A stretch of 6,718 bases of DNA from assembly GCA_028275005.1 (NCBI GenBank), contig JAQCNN010000182.1:1-6718 (forward strand), written 5' to 3'. Positions 1-6,623 of the stretch are shown in pieces. A model generated the notes under the pieces. That model ran no database searches, was not told the origin of the DNA, and worked only from the letters and a program-made list of their open reading frames with translations. Made by a program: the position numbers and the translations under genes. The stretch comes from Salinirussus sp. Lineage in GTDB: Archaea > Halobacteriota > Halobacteria > Halobacteriales > Haloarculaceae. The number at the start of each line of letters is the position of its first letter. The stretch's first letter is position 1.

Positions 1-249
1 CAAAACGAGAGGCAACCCTGTGGGAACGGTACAACCCTCTTTGGAGTGAGGAGCACTCGCACGTGAGCGTGACGTATCTTTCTGTGCTGTGAGTGTTTGT
101 CTCGGTGTCTGGGATTCGCGCGTTGAGCGTACTGCACCCACTGAGCCCCCCCCGAGACTGCATCGGGGCGTGGCGAGAACATCGGCAATGTGGATAACAA
201 CGGTCGAGAAGCTGGTGTTTTTTATAAACACCCGCCCACCGTACCACAT
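1..249. other. Left flank, no supported gene
   Basis: No coding region is convincing here. The composition is less GC-rich than in the genes to the right, and the short open frames do not show the strong G/C third-position bias of the neighbouring genes. Visible structures are a run of eight C at 146-153, a small perfect hairpin at 150-168 (6-bp stem CCCCGA/TCGGGG, 7-nt loop), and a T-rich stretch leading into the TATA box at 221-228. A minus-strand frame is open from an ATG at 163-161 to the left edge (54 codons), but its protein resembles nothing I recognise. Most likely this is the upstream intergenic region of the gene starting at 250. Confidence 0.55.
221..228 (+). promoter_or_regulatory. 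TATA box for the DUF6293-type regulator
   Basis: TTTATAAA lies in a T-rich run (218-230) and is centred about 25 nt before the ATG at 250. In haloarchaea that is the distance from TATA box to transcription start, so the mRNA probably begins at or next to the ATG (leaderless). The box would fall inside the coding region if the in-frame GTG at 190 were used, which argues for the start at 250. Confidence 0.7.
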
Positions 250-1167
<918 letters not shown>

Positions 1168-1199
1168 GCCGGGTGCCACCACAGAACCGGCGCCGACAC

Positions 1200-1226
1200 G
1201 GGCTGCGCCGGCAGGCGCGACAGCCC
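1200..1226. terminator. Hairpin between convergent genes, possible bidirectional terminator
   Basis: GGGCTG (1200-1205) pairs with CAGCCC (1221-1226), and the inner CGCC (1206-1209) pairs with GGCG (1214-1217) across a GGCA loop, leaving a 3-nt bulge on one side. It lies midway in the 75-bp gap between the stop at 1165-1167 and the stop of the opposing gene at 1243-1245, where both transcripts must end. No T-tract follows on either strand, so archaeal U-tract termination is not supported and the role as terminator is inference. Confidence 0.35.
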
Positions 1227-1242
1227 CCGGACGCGTGGGGGG

Positions 1243-1965
1243 TTAGCCAGCCCGGAGCTTCTCGACTCTGGTCGCCAGCGCGAGAAAGATACAGCAGAAG
1301 GTGAGCACGACCGCACAGGCCGCCGCGTAGTCGTGGGCGACGAGGCCGTGGTCGACGCCGAGCGGCGTCACCTCCGCGCGCAGAACCGTGTGGTGAAAGT
1401 CACCGACGACCGGCCAGAAGTAGTCGACCACGTCGTTGAAGCCGTACCAGAGGGCGGCGACGGCCACCGACCCGACGGTAAACCGGGCGTACCGGTGGAC
1501 CAGAAAGGCCTGGACGACCATCGCAGCGTGGCTCAGGACCAGAAACCAGTACAGCCAGGCGGCGATCCCGCCGGGGCCGTTCAACACGAGTTGGACGTAG
1601 GGCGTCCAGGCGCCGAGTTTGATACACCCAAAGAAGGCAAGCACGTGGAGCGGCCCGGCACGGAGGTCGAGTCGCCAGGCCGCAAGCGAGAGCGCGATGA
1701 ACAGCGTCGCCATCGGGCTGTCGGGGACCACCGGCCAGGCGACGAGCGCGGTGTCGGCGAGCTGGAAGCGGTAGTACCAGAACCCAAAGACCGTCCCCGC
1801 CAGATTCACCAGGACAATCGGCCAGGCGAGCCGGAGGCCGACGTTCTCCAGCCACTCCGGGAGCGGGGCGACGTAGCGGGATAGCCTCTCGCTGGGAGGG
1901 GTGTAACCCCCGACGTAGCGGGCGACCAGCTCCTCGACGCGGGCGCCGACGCCAGCCGTTGCCAT
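1243..1965 (-). CDS. DUF1405 (YpjA-like) integral membrane protein
   Basis: A multi-pass membrane protein of 240 residues, function unknown. After a hydrophilic N-terminus of about 44 residues I see hydrophobic segments at roughly 45-64, 84-100, 105-121, 133-157, 162-178 and 210-232, so about six membrane spans. Motifs typical of DUF1405, the family of Bacillus YpjA, are NLAGTVFGFWYY (54-65), VPDSPMATLF (80-89) and WYGFNDVVDYFWP (173-185). Conserved-looking His and Asp residues lie in the loop HHTV...VDHGLVAHD (191-212). The start ATG (complement of 1963-1965) has no Shine-Dalgarno; a weak AT-rich box (about 1989-1998) lies around 26 nt upstream and fits a leaderless transcript. It converges on the regulator gene at 250-1167 and diverges from pdxS. 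The 163-bp gap to pdxS could hold shared regulation. Family call is confident; no enzymatic or transport role can be given. Confidence 0.85.
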   Translation of the reverse strand: MATAGVGARVEELVARYVGGYTPPSERLSRYVAPLPEWLENVGLRLAWPIVLVNLAGTVFGFWYYRFQLADTALVAWPVVPDSPMATLFIALSLAAWRLDLRAGPLHVLAFFGCIKLGAWTPYVQLVLNGPGGIAAWLYWFLVLSHAAMVVQAFLVHRYARFTVGSVAVAALWYGFNDVVDYFWPVVGDFHHTVLRAEVTPLGVDHGLVAHDYAAACAVVLTFCCIFLALATRVEKLRAG

Positions 1966-1988
1966 ATCTCTGCCCGGGCCAGCGCGGC

Positions 1989-1998
1989 CAAAACCCTA
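1989..1998 (-). promoter_or_regulatory. Weak TATA-like element for the DUF1405 gene
   Basis: On the minus strand this reads TAGGGTTTTG. The TTTT core (1990-1993) is centred about 26 nt before the ATG at 1965, the expected place for a leaderless haloarchaeal promoter. It is the only AT-rich patch in this GC-rich gap at that distance, but it matches the TATA consensus poorly. Confidence 0.3.
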
Positions 1999-2022
1999 CC
2001 GGTCATCCGCGGGACCGGCAGG

Positions 2023-2050
2023 GGGTCGGCTGGACGGAGGGTCGGCTGGA
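2023..2050. repeat. 12-bp direct repeat upstream of pdxS
   Basis: GGGTCGGCTGGA occurs at 2023-2034 and again, identical, at 2039-2050, a 16-bp period. The core GTCGGC appears a third time at 2051-2056. The repeats sit between the divergent DUF1405 and pdxS promoters, 79-106 nt before the pdxS start. They could be tandem regulator sites, or chance in a GC-rich gap. Confidence 0.5.
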
Positions 2051-2067
2051 GTCGGCCGGGCGCGGGC

Positions 2068-2087
2068 GGGCGCGTCCAGGCGCGCCC
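2068..2087. promoter_or_regulatory. Perfect inverted repeat just upstream of the pdxS promoter
   Basis: GGGCGCG (2068-2074), spacer TCCAGG, CGCGCCC (2081-2087): a perfect 7-bp inverted repeat. It ends 12 bp before the TATA-like box at 2100-2107, a position where archaeal activators or repressors often bind. The symmetry is seen in the sequence; operator function is inferred, and high GC raises the chance of coincidence. Confidence 0.35.
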
Positions 2088-2099
2088 ACAACCGATTGG

Positions 2100-2107
2100 T
2101 TAAGTAA
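2100..2107 (+). promoter_or_regulatory. TATA box for pdxS
   Basis: TTAAGTAA is centred about 25 nt before the pdxS ATG at 2129, and the flanking sequence becomes AT-rich after a very GC-rich stretch. No Shine-Dalgarno lies between the box and the ATG, so the mRNA is probably leaderless or nearly so. Confidence 0.6.
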
Positions 2108-2128
2108 GTGCAGACCTTCCAGTAGTAT

Positions 2129-3037
2129 ATGAACGACAACACGGAACTTGAGGAGTTGCAGCGTGGGACCGAGCTGGTCAAGCGTGGCTTCGCGAAGATG
2201 CAGAAAGGCGGCGTGATCATGGATGTCGTCAACGCCGAGCAGGCCCGCATCGCGGAGGACGTCGGCGCGGTGGCTGTGATGAACCTGGAAGCCGTGCCCG
2301 CCGACATCCGCAAGCGCGGCGGTGTCGCCCGGATGGCCGACCCCGCCTCGCTCGATGAGATCATCGACGAGGTCTCGATCCCGGTGATGGGGAAGTCCCG
2401 CATCGGCCACACCGCCGAGGCGCGGATCCTGGAAGCCGCAGGCGCGGACATGGTCGACGAGTCCGAGGTCCTCACCCCTGCGGACGACCGCTACCACATC
2501 GACAAGCGCGACTTCACCACGCCGTTCGTCTGCGGGGCCCGGAACCTCCAGGAAGCCCTGCGCCGGATCGACGAGGGGGCGGCGATGATCCGGACCAAGG
2601 GTGAGGCTGGGACCGGCGACGTGAACCAGGCGGTCCACCACCAGCGCAACATCAAGTCGGCGATCCGGGAGCTCGAGGGGATGTCCTACGAGGAACGCGA
2701 GAAGTGGGCCCGCGAACACGAGGCGCCCGCCAGCCTGGTCCACGAGGCCGCAGACAGGGCTCGCCTGCCGGTCGTCAACTTCGCCGCCGGCGGCATCGCC
2801 ACGCCCGCCGACGCCGCGCTGATGATGCACCACGGCTGTGACGGTATCTTCGTCGGCTCGGGCGTCTTCGGCGCCGAGAACCCCCGGGCAATGGGGACGG
2901 CCATCGTCGAGGCTGTCAACAACTGGGACGACCCCGAGACGCTCGTGGAGATCGCCTCCAACGCCGGGCAAGGGATGTCCGGCGACGCAAACGCCGACCT
3001 GCCGGAGGAGGAGAAGCTCCAGGGCCGCGGCGTGTAA
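2129..3037 (+). CDS. pdxS: Pyridoxal 5'-phosphate synthase, lyase subunit PdxS
   Basis: PdxS (Pdx1) builds pyridoxal 5'-phosphate directly from ribose 5-phosphate, glyceraldehyde 3-phosphate and ammonia. The ammonia comes from the glutaminase partner PdxT in a cytoplasmic PdxS12-PdxT12 complex. The 302-residue product is full length for the family (about 290-300) and is a TIM barrel. Key residues are present: Asp32 in MDVVNAEQAR, Lys89 in MGKSRIGH (first Schiff-base lysine, Lys81 in Bacillus subtilis) and Lys157 in RTKGEAGTGD (second, Lys149 in B. subtilis). The constant offset of 8 is explained by a slightly longer N-terminus. VDESEVLTPAD (109-119) and the phosphate-binding NFAAGGIATPADAA (217-230) and FVGSGVF (241-247) are also typical. 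pdxT is not in this window, so the glutaminase must be encoded elsewhere. The start at 2129 is supported by the TATA box and by the family N-terminus. The stop overlaps the next gene's ATG (TAATG). Confidence 0.97.
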   Translation: MNDNTELEELQRGTELVKRGFAKMQKGGVIMDVVNAEQARIAEDVGAVAVMNLEAVPADIRKRGGVARMADPASLDEIIDEVSIPVMGKSRIGHTAEARILEAAGADMVDESEVLTPADDRYHIDKRDFTTPFVCGARNLQEALRRIDEGAAMIRTKGEAGTGDVNQAVHHQRNIKSAIRELEGMSYEEREKWAREHEAPASLVHEAADRARLPVVNFAAGGIATPADAALMMHHGCDGIFVGSGVFGAENPRAMGTAIVEAVNNWDDPETLVEIASNAGQGMSGDANADLPEEEKLQGRGV

Positions 3038-3567
3038 TGGTCGAGATCCCCGTCACCGCAGCCGGCGAGGAGCCACGGACGCCGGATGAGGCGCCGGCCG
3101 AGAGCGGCGGTGACGCCCTCGATACCGACCGTCCGCCCGCCGAGGTCGTCGACGACGTCGACCGGCCGGTCCTGCTGTTCGACGGGGTCTGTAACCTCTG
3201 TAACTGGAGTGTCCGGACGGTCGTCAGGCTCGACCGGGACGGAACGGTGCTCTTTGCGCCACTCCAGTCCGACGTTGGCCAGGAGGTCCTCTCACGGGTC
3301 GGGATGGACCCGGACTACTTCGACTCGGTCGTTCTGGTCGACGGCGACGACCACTACACGAAGTCGGAGGCCGTCCTCCAGGTCTGCCGGCTACTGGACG
3401 GGCCGGTCCCGCTACTGTACCCACTCGTCTACCTGCCCGAGGGGCTCCGGGACGGTGCCTACGACCTCGTCGGCGAGTACCGTTACGAGGTGTTCGGCAA
3501 GCAGGAGTCGTGTCCGGTCCCCGAGGACGACGTCCGGGAACGCTTCCTGGAGCGGTCGCTGGCGTAG
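3037..3567 (+). CDS. DCC-family thiol-disulfide oxidoreductase-like protein (DUF393)
   Basis: A soluble 176-residue protein of the DCC family (DUF393), whose name comes from its Asp-Cys-x-x-Cys type N-terminal motif. Here it is VLLFDGVCNLCNWSVR (45-60), giving a redox-type CxxC pair at Cys52 and Cys55 right after the first beta strand, as in thioredoxin-like folds. The family tail is also present: LVYLPEGLRDGAYDLVG (130-146), then YRYEVFGKQESCPVP (148-162) with the usual late Cys159. Substrates are not established for the family. The first 40 or so residues are acidic, Pro/Ala-rich and probably disordered, longer than the minimal family. Its ATG shares one base with the pdxS stop codon (TAATG). 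It therefore lies on the pdxS transcript and is probably translated by coupling or reinitiation. No Shine-Dalgarno lies at a useful distance. Family call is strong; catalysis is inferred. Confidence 0.88.
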   Translation: MVEIPVTAAGEEPRTPDEAPAESGGDALDTDRPPAEVVDDVDRPVLLFDGVCNLCNWSVRTVVRLDRDGTVLFAPLQSDVGQEVLSRVGMDPDYFDSVVLVDGDDHYTKSEAVLQVCRLLDGPVPLLYPLVYLPEGLRDGAYDLVGEYRYEVFGKQESCPVPEDDVRERFLERSLA

Positions 3568-3581
3568 CCACCCCCGGCCGG

Positions 3582-3597
3582 CGGCCCCACGGGGCCG
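3582..3597 (+). terminator. GC-rich hairpin after the pdxS-DCC operon
   Basis: CGGCCCC (3582-3588) and GGGGCCG (3591-3597) form a perfect 7-bp inverted repeat with only AC between them, folding as a 6-bp stem with a CACG loop. It begins 15 nt after the DCC stop codon (3565-3567). No T-run follows, so it may pause transcription or protect the 3' end rather than terminate. Confidence 0.35.
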
Positions 3598-3636
3598 AGT
3601 CGAAACGCTCTGTGTAACTGGCCACCTACAGACAGT

Positions 3637-4332
3637 ATGCCCGACTTCGAGATGGAGTGGCGCGACGCGCTGTTTGCGAGTTGGCCGGTCGACCCCGGTC
3701 GGCTGGCACCACGCCTGCCCGACCGGCTGGCTGTCGACACGTTCGACGGTGACGCCTACCTCTCGGTCGTCCCCTTCGCGATCCGGAATATCCGGCCGGA
3801 GGGGCTGCCGGCCGCTATCGGGCTGTCGACGCCCGAGCTGAACCTCCGGACCTACGTCTCCTGTGACGACGCCCCTGGTGTCTACTTCTTCAGCCTCGAC
3901 GCCGACGACCTGCTCAGCGTCGTCGGCGCCCGGCTGTTCAATCACCTGCCGTACTACTGGGCCGACATGGGCTACGAGCCCGACAGGCCCGACGGACGGG
4001 TTCAGTTCAGCAGCCGGCGACAGACCCCCGGTTCCCGGGCGGCTCGCTTCGACGCCACGTACGGCCCCGACGGCGAGCGATTCCAGCCCGAGCCCGGGAG
4101 CCTGGCGCACTTTCTCGTGGAGCGGTACCGCTACTTCGCGGAGGGTGCTGACGGGGCGGTTCGCTACTCCGCTATCGAGCACGACCCCTGGCAACTCCGG
4201 CCGGCAACCTGGTCGGTCGCGACGAACACGCTGTTCCGGACCAACGGGTTCGAGGCCCCGGGTGACGGGCCACACCTCGTCTACGGCGCCCCACAGACGG
4301 TGTCAGCCGCGGCGACCGAGCGCTGGGAGTAG
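3637..4332 (+). CDS. DUF2071 / YqjF-like protein
   Basis: A predicted cytoplasmic protein of 231 residues related to Bacillus YqjF (DUF2071, acetoacetate-decarboxylase-like fold in other members). The biochemical role is unknown. Family hallmarks run in order: WPVDPGRLAPRLPDRLAVDT (16-35), then GDAYLSVVPFAIRNIRP (38-54), the diagnostic ELNLRTYV (67-74 region) followed by PGVYFFSLDA (80-89), ARLFNHLPYYWADM (98-111) in the middle, and a C-terminal IEHDPWQLRPA (180-190). Length is normal and I see no break. The ATG at 3637 gives exactly the family N-terminus. No Shine-Dalgarno is visible; a weak TATA-like TGTGTAAC (3611-3618) lies about 22 nt upstream. The gap of 69 bp from the DCC gene contains a hairpin, so it is probably a separate transcription unit, though read-through is possible. 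Family call is confident; function is not. Confidence 0.87.
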   Translation: MPDFEMEWRDALFASWPVDPGRLAPRLPDRLAVDTFDGDAYLSVVPFAIRNIRPEGLPAAIGLSTPELNLRTYVSCDDAPGVYFFSLDADDLLSVVGARLFNHLPYYWADMGYEPDRPDGRVQFSSRRQTPGSRAARFDATYGPDGERFQPEPGSLAHFLVERYRYFAEGADGAVRYSAIEHDPWQLRPATWSVATNTLFRTNGFEAPGDGPHLVYGAPQTVSAAATERWE

Positions 4333-4367
4333 TGCCGGGGCGAGTGACAGCCTGCGGTCGACCAGGA

Positions 4368-4381
4368 GGGGGAAAACCCCC
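4368..4381. promoter_or_regulatory. G5-A4-C5 inverted repeat before the MscS gene
   Basis: GGGGG AAAA CCCCC is a perfect 5-bp inverted repeat around four A, 28-41 nt before the MscS start at 4409. The AAAA (4373-4376) is the only AT-rich patch near the expected TATA position, so this may be the core promoter itself, an operator over it, or a small hairpin ending the DUF2071 transcript. No Shine-Dalgarno lies downstream. The rest of the 76-bp gap shows nothing recognisable. Confidence 0.35.
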
Positions 4382-4408
4382 AAGTTCGCCTGTCACCTCA
4401 ACTCCACT

Positions 4409-5638
4409 ATGTGGATAGCGACCGTGCTCGCGCAGTCAGTGCCCACCGAGGTACAGCGGTTCGTGGAGAGCGTGGGCACGACCGAGGCGCGGGCCCTCGC
4501 GACGGTCTCGGTGGTCCTGGTCGCGCTCGGGCTCACCTTCGTCGTTGCGCCCTATCTCGTCGGCCTCGCCGGGCGGCTGCTGGCCCGACTCATGCCCGGT
4601 ACCAGGACGAACGAGACCGCCAAACTCGTCAGCGACTACATCCCGACCACGGTGAGTACGGTCGTGCTCCGGGTGGTACAGGTCGGCCTGCTCGCCACCG
4701 CTGTGGTCACCCTGCTCGGGGTCTGGGGGCTGGTGGCGCTCGCACTCGAGATCCTCCGGCTGTTCGGGCTCTCGTTGCCCCTGCTGACGAGTCTCGTCAC
4801 GACAGGCGTGGTCGTTTTGCTCGCGTACATTGCCGTCGACCTCTTCGAGGAGGCCGTCGAGCGGTACAGCCGCGGTGCCGACCGGATCACCGACCACCAG
4901 GAGGAGGTCGTCTACCGGGTTGGCAATCTCGCTATCGTCGCCGTCACCGTCGCCACCGCGCTTAGCCTCTGGGGGATCGACTTCTCCGGGCTACTCGTCG
5001 GGGCCGGGTTCCTGGGGATCGTCGTCGGCCTGGCCGCCAGACAGACGCTCGGCTCGCTCATCGCGGGTCTCGTGTTGATGTTCTCCCGGCCGTTCACGAT
5101 CGGCGACTGGGTAGAGCTCGGCGACCAGGAGGGGATCGTCACAAAGATCACCGTCTTCAACACCCGGCTCGAGAACTTCGACGGCGAGTCGATCGTCATC
5201 CCGAACGACCGGGTCAGCAACAGCGCCATCGTCAACCGCAGCGAACGGGGCCGACTGCGGGTCCGGATCGACGTCGGCGTGGACTACGAGACCGACCCCG
5301 AGCGCGCACAGGATGTCGCCGTCGAGGCCATCGACGACGTGGACGCCGTCGCGCCGACACCGCCGCCACAGGCGATCCCGAAGGCCTTCGGGGACTCCGC
5401 GGTGACCATAGGGCTCCGGTTTTGGATCGACCGGCCGACACCCCAGCAGAAGTGGCGGGCCACCTCCGCGGTCGTCCAGGCCGTGAAGGCTGCCTACGAG
5501 GACGACGGGATCAAGATCCCCTTCCCACAGCGGGAGCTCTCCGGCCGGGCCGAGACCGGCGGCTTTCGGGTCCGCGACGGCGCCGGCTCACCGACGGTCG
5601 ACGCGGCACCCCCCGAACCGGACGGCGGACAGAGGTGA
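4409..5638 (+). CDS. MscS-family small-conductance mechanosensitive ion channel
   Basis: A cell-membrane channel of 409 residues that opens under membrane tension and releases solutes on hypo-osmotic shock, a relevant job for a halophile. Hydrophobic segments lie at about 31-58, 82-107, 121-146, 170-190 and 192-222, giving around five spans, more than the three of E. coli MscS. The last is the Gly/Ala-rich pore helix, LLVGAGFLGIVVGLAARQTLGSLIAGL (within 195-221). The beta domain follows: RPFTIGDWVELGDQEGIV (227-244), NTRLENFDGESIVIPNDRVS (251-270). The alpha/beta C-terminal domain ends in GIKIPFPQREL (367-377), the family signature. A Pro/Gly-rich tail (378-409) looks disordered. The reading frame stays open far upstream to 3863, but that part lies within the DUF2071 gene in another frame and is Ser/Thr/Arg-rich and non-protein-like. 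ATG 4409 is therefore the right start. It converges on thrB. Confidence 0.93.
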   Translation: MWIATVLAQSVPTEVQRFVESVGTTEARALATVSVVLVALGLTFVVAPYLVGLAGRLLARLMPGTRTNETAKLVSDYIPTTVSTVVLRVVQVGLLATAVVTLLGVWGLVALALEILRLFGLSLPLLTSLVTTGVVVLLAYIAVDLFEEAVERYSRGADRITDHQEEVVYRVGNLAIVAVTVATALSLWGIDFSGLLVGAGFLGIVVGLAARQTLGSLIAGLVLMFSRPFTIGDWVELGDQEGIVTKITVFNTRLENFDGESIVIPNDRVSNSAIVNRSERGRLRVRIDVGVDYETDPERAQDVAVEAIDDVDAVAPTPPPQAIPKAFGDSAVTIGLRFWIDRPTPQQKWRATSAVVQAVKAAYEDDGIKIPFPQRELSGRAETGGFRVRDGAGSPTVDAAPPEPDGGQR

Positions 5639-5665
5639 GCAGCCCCGCGCCGACGGACACGACAG

Positions 5666-5680
5666 CCGGCGCACCGCCGG
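5666..5680. terminator. Hairpin between convergent MscS and thrB genes
   Basis: CCGGCG (5666-5671) and CGCCGG (5675-5680) form a perfect 6-bp stem with a CAC loop, in the 61-bp gap between the two opposing stop codons. It could serve both transcripts. There is no T-run, and short GC hairpins are common by chance at this GC content. Confidence 0.3.
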
Positions 5681-5699
5681 GTCGGGTCACACGAGACCG

Positions 5700-6581
5700 C
5701 TACGTGTCGTGGACGGTCGCGCCGTCACCGATGGCAGTCTGGTAGACCCAGGCGTCGACCCCGCGGTCCTCGAAGGCATCGAGCATCGCCACACCGACCG
5801 CCCGGCGGTCACCCTCGTGACAGGCCGCGATGACCGTCGGCCCCGCACCGCTGATCGTGACACCGGTCGCCCCCGCCCCGAAGGCGGCCTCCCGGACGGC
5901 GTCGTAGCCGTCGATCAGCTCCGCGCGGGCCGGCGTCACGACGGCGTCGTACATCCCCTCCCCCACGAGTTCGGGGTCGTCGCGGTGCATCCCGGTGGTG
6001 AGGGTCGCGGCGTTACCCACCGTCTCGACGAGTTCGCTCACCCGCATCCCGTCGGGGACGACCCGGCGGGCGTCACGCGTCGAGACGACGATATCGGGGA
6101 GGCAGGCGACGAGCGGGACGTCCGCGTCGACACACCGCACGCCGTCGGGGGTGGCGACGGTGAACCCGCCGAGGATCGCCGGCGCGACGTTGTCGTCGTG
6201 GGCGTCCCCGGAGACGACCGCCTCACCCTCCGCGGCAATCGGGACGAGTTCCGCGCGGGACTTGCCACGGTCGTAGAGTTCGTTCAGCGCGACCGCCGCG
6301 GCGGCGGCGCTGGCCGCCGAGGAGCCAAGCCCCGAGGCCGGCCGGATCCCCTTGTCGATCCGGATGTGCGCCGGGGCCTCTAGCGCCTCCGCGACCGCGC
6401 CGACGGTGTTCTTGTCGGGGTCCTCGGGGATGTACTGGCTGCCAGCCCCGGTCACGTCGATGGTCGTCCGGTCGGCCTTCTCGACGCGGACGATGTCGGC
6501 CGGGCGGTCCAAGGCCACCCCGAAGACGTCGAACCCACTGCCGAGGTTCGCGCTGGTGGCTGGCGCCCGGACGGTCAACAT
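5700..6581 (-). CDS. thrB: Homoserine kinase ThrB (GHMP kinase family)
   Basis: Homoserine kinase phosphorylates L-homoserine with ATP to O-phospho-L-homoserine, the step before threonine synthase. It is a cytoplasmic GHMP-superfamily enzyme. The 293-residue product is full length. Motif 1 is VRAPATSANLGSGFDVFGVA (4-23). Motif 2, the phosphate-binding loop, is RPASGLGSSAASAAAA (80-95). HDDNVAPAILGGF (128-140) is the family's typical segment, and motif 3 is GVTISGAGPTVIA (240-252). The SANLGSGFD and HDDNVAP forms point to homoserine kinase rather than mevalonate or shikimate kinase. The start (complement of 6579-6581) puts motif 1 at residue 4, as in other archaeal ThrB, and an AT-rich box lies about 27 nt upstream, so the mRNA is probably leaderless. 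Other threonine genes are not in the window. An inverted repeat overlaps the promoter and may be an operator. Confidence 0.95.
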   Translation of the reverse strand: MLTVRAPATSANLGSGFDVFGVALDRPADIVRVEKADRTTIDVTGAGSQYIPEDPDKNTVGAVAEALEAPAHIRIDKGIRPASGLGSSAASAAAAAVALNELYDRGKSRAELVPIAAEGEAVVSGDAHDDNVAPAILGGFTVATPDGVRCVDADVPLVACLPDIVVSTRDARRVVPDGMRVSELVETVGNAATLTTGMHRDDPELVGEGMYDAVVTPARAELIDGYDAVREAAFGAGATGVTISGAGPTVIAACHEGDRRAVGVAMLDAFEDRGVDAWVYQTAIGDGATVHDT

Positions 6582-6603
6582 ACCCCCGCTTTCGTGGTGG
6601 CAC

Positions 6604-6623
6604 GCAAAAAACCACCTTTTTGC
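6604..6623 (-). promoter_or_regulatory. thrB promoter with overlapping inverted repeat
   Basis: GCAAAAA (6604-6610), spacer ACCACC, TTTTTGC (6617-6623): a perfect 7-bp inverted repeat. Read on the minus strand, its proximal half gives a TTTTTTGC TATA-like box centred about 27 nt before the thrB ATG, and its distal half covers the BRE position. A protein bound to this dyad would block TBP/TFB, so it is a candidate repressor site. The box position is seen; the operator role is inferred. Confidence 0.45.

Noticed and set aside
12..30. AACCCTGTGGGA resembling the core of haloarchaeal CRISPR repeats
   Set aside because: Only one copy is present, the match covers just the AACCC/TGTGGG core with a missing base, and there is no second repeat or spacer pattern.
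1..163. Minus-strand frame open from an ATG at 163 to the left edge
   Set aside because: 54 codons without a recognisable motif and with weak third-position GC bias. It may be chance, so it is not called a gene.
1333..1884. Plus-strand open frame (183 codons) opposite the DUF1405 gene
   Set aside because: Its translation is a hydrophilic shadow of the membrane protein, with no family features.
2003..2971. Long minus-strand open frame (322 codons) opposite pdxS
   Set aside because: pdxS on the plus strand has all its catalytic residues. The antisense frame is Val/Asp/Gly-rich, as expected from the complement of a GC-rich gene, and matches no family.
3412..4275. Long minus-strand open frame (287 codons) opposite the DCC and DUF2071 genes
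   Set aside because: It spans two recognisable genes on the opposite strand and shows only complement-type composition.
3863..4408. Upstream extension of the MscS reading frame giving a 591-residue protein
   Set aside because: This stretch overlaps the well-supported DUF2071 gene in another frame, and its translation is Ser/Thr/Arg/Pro-rich without domain features. The real start is ATG 4409.
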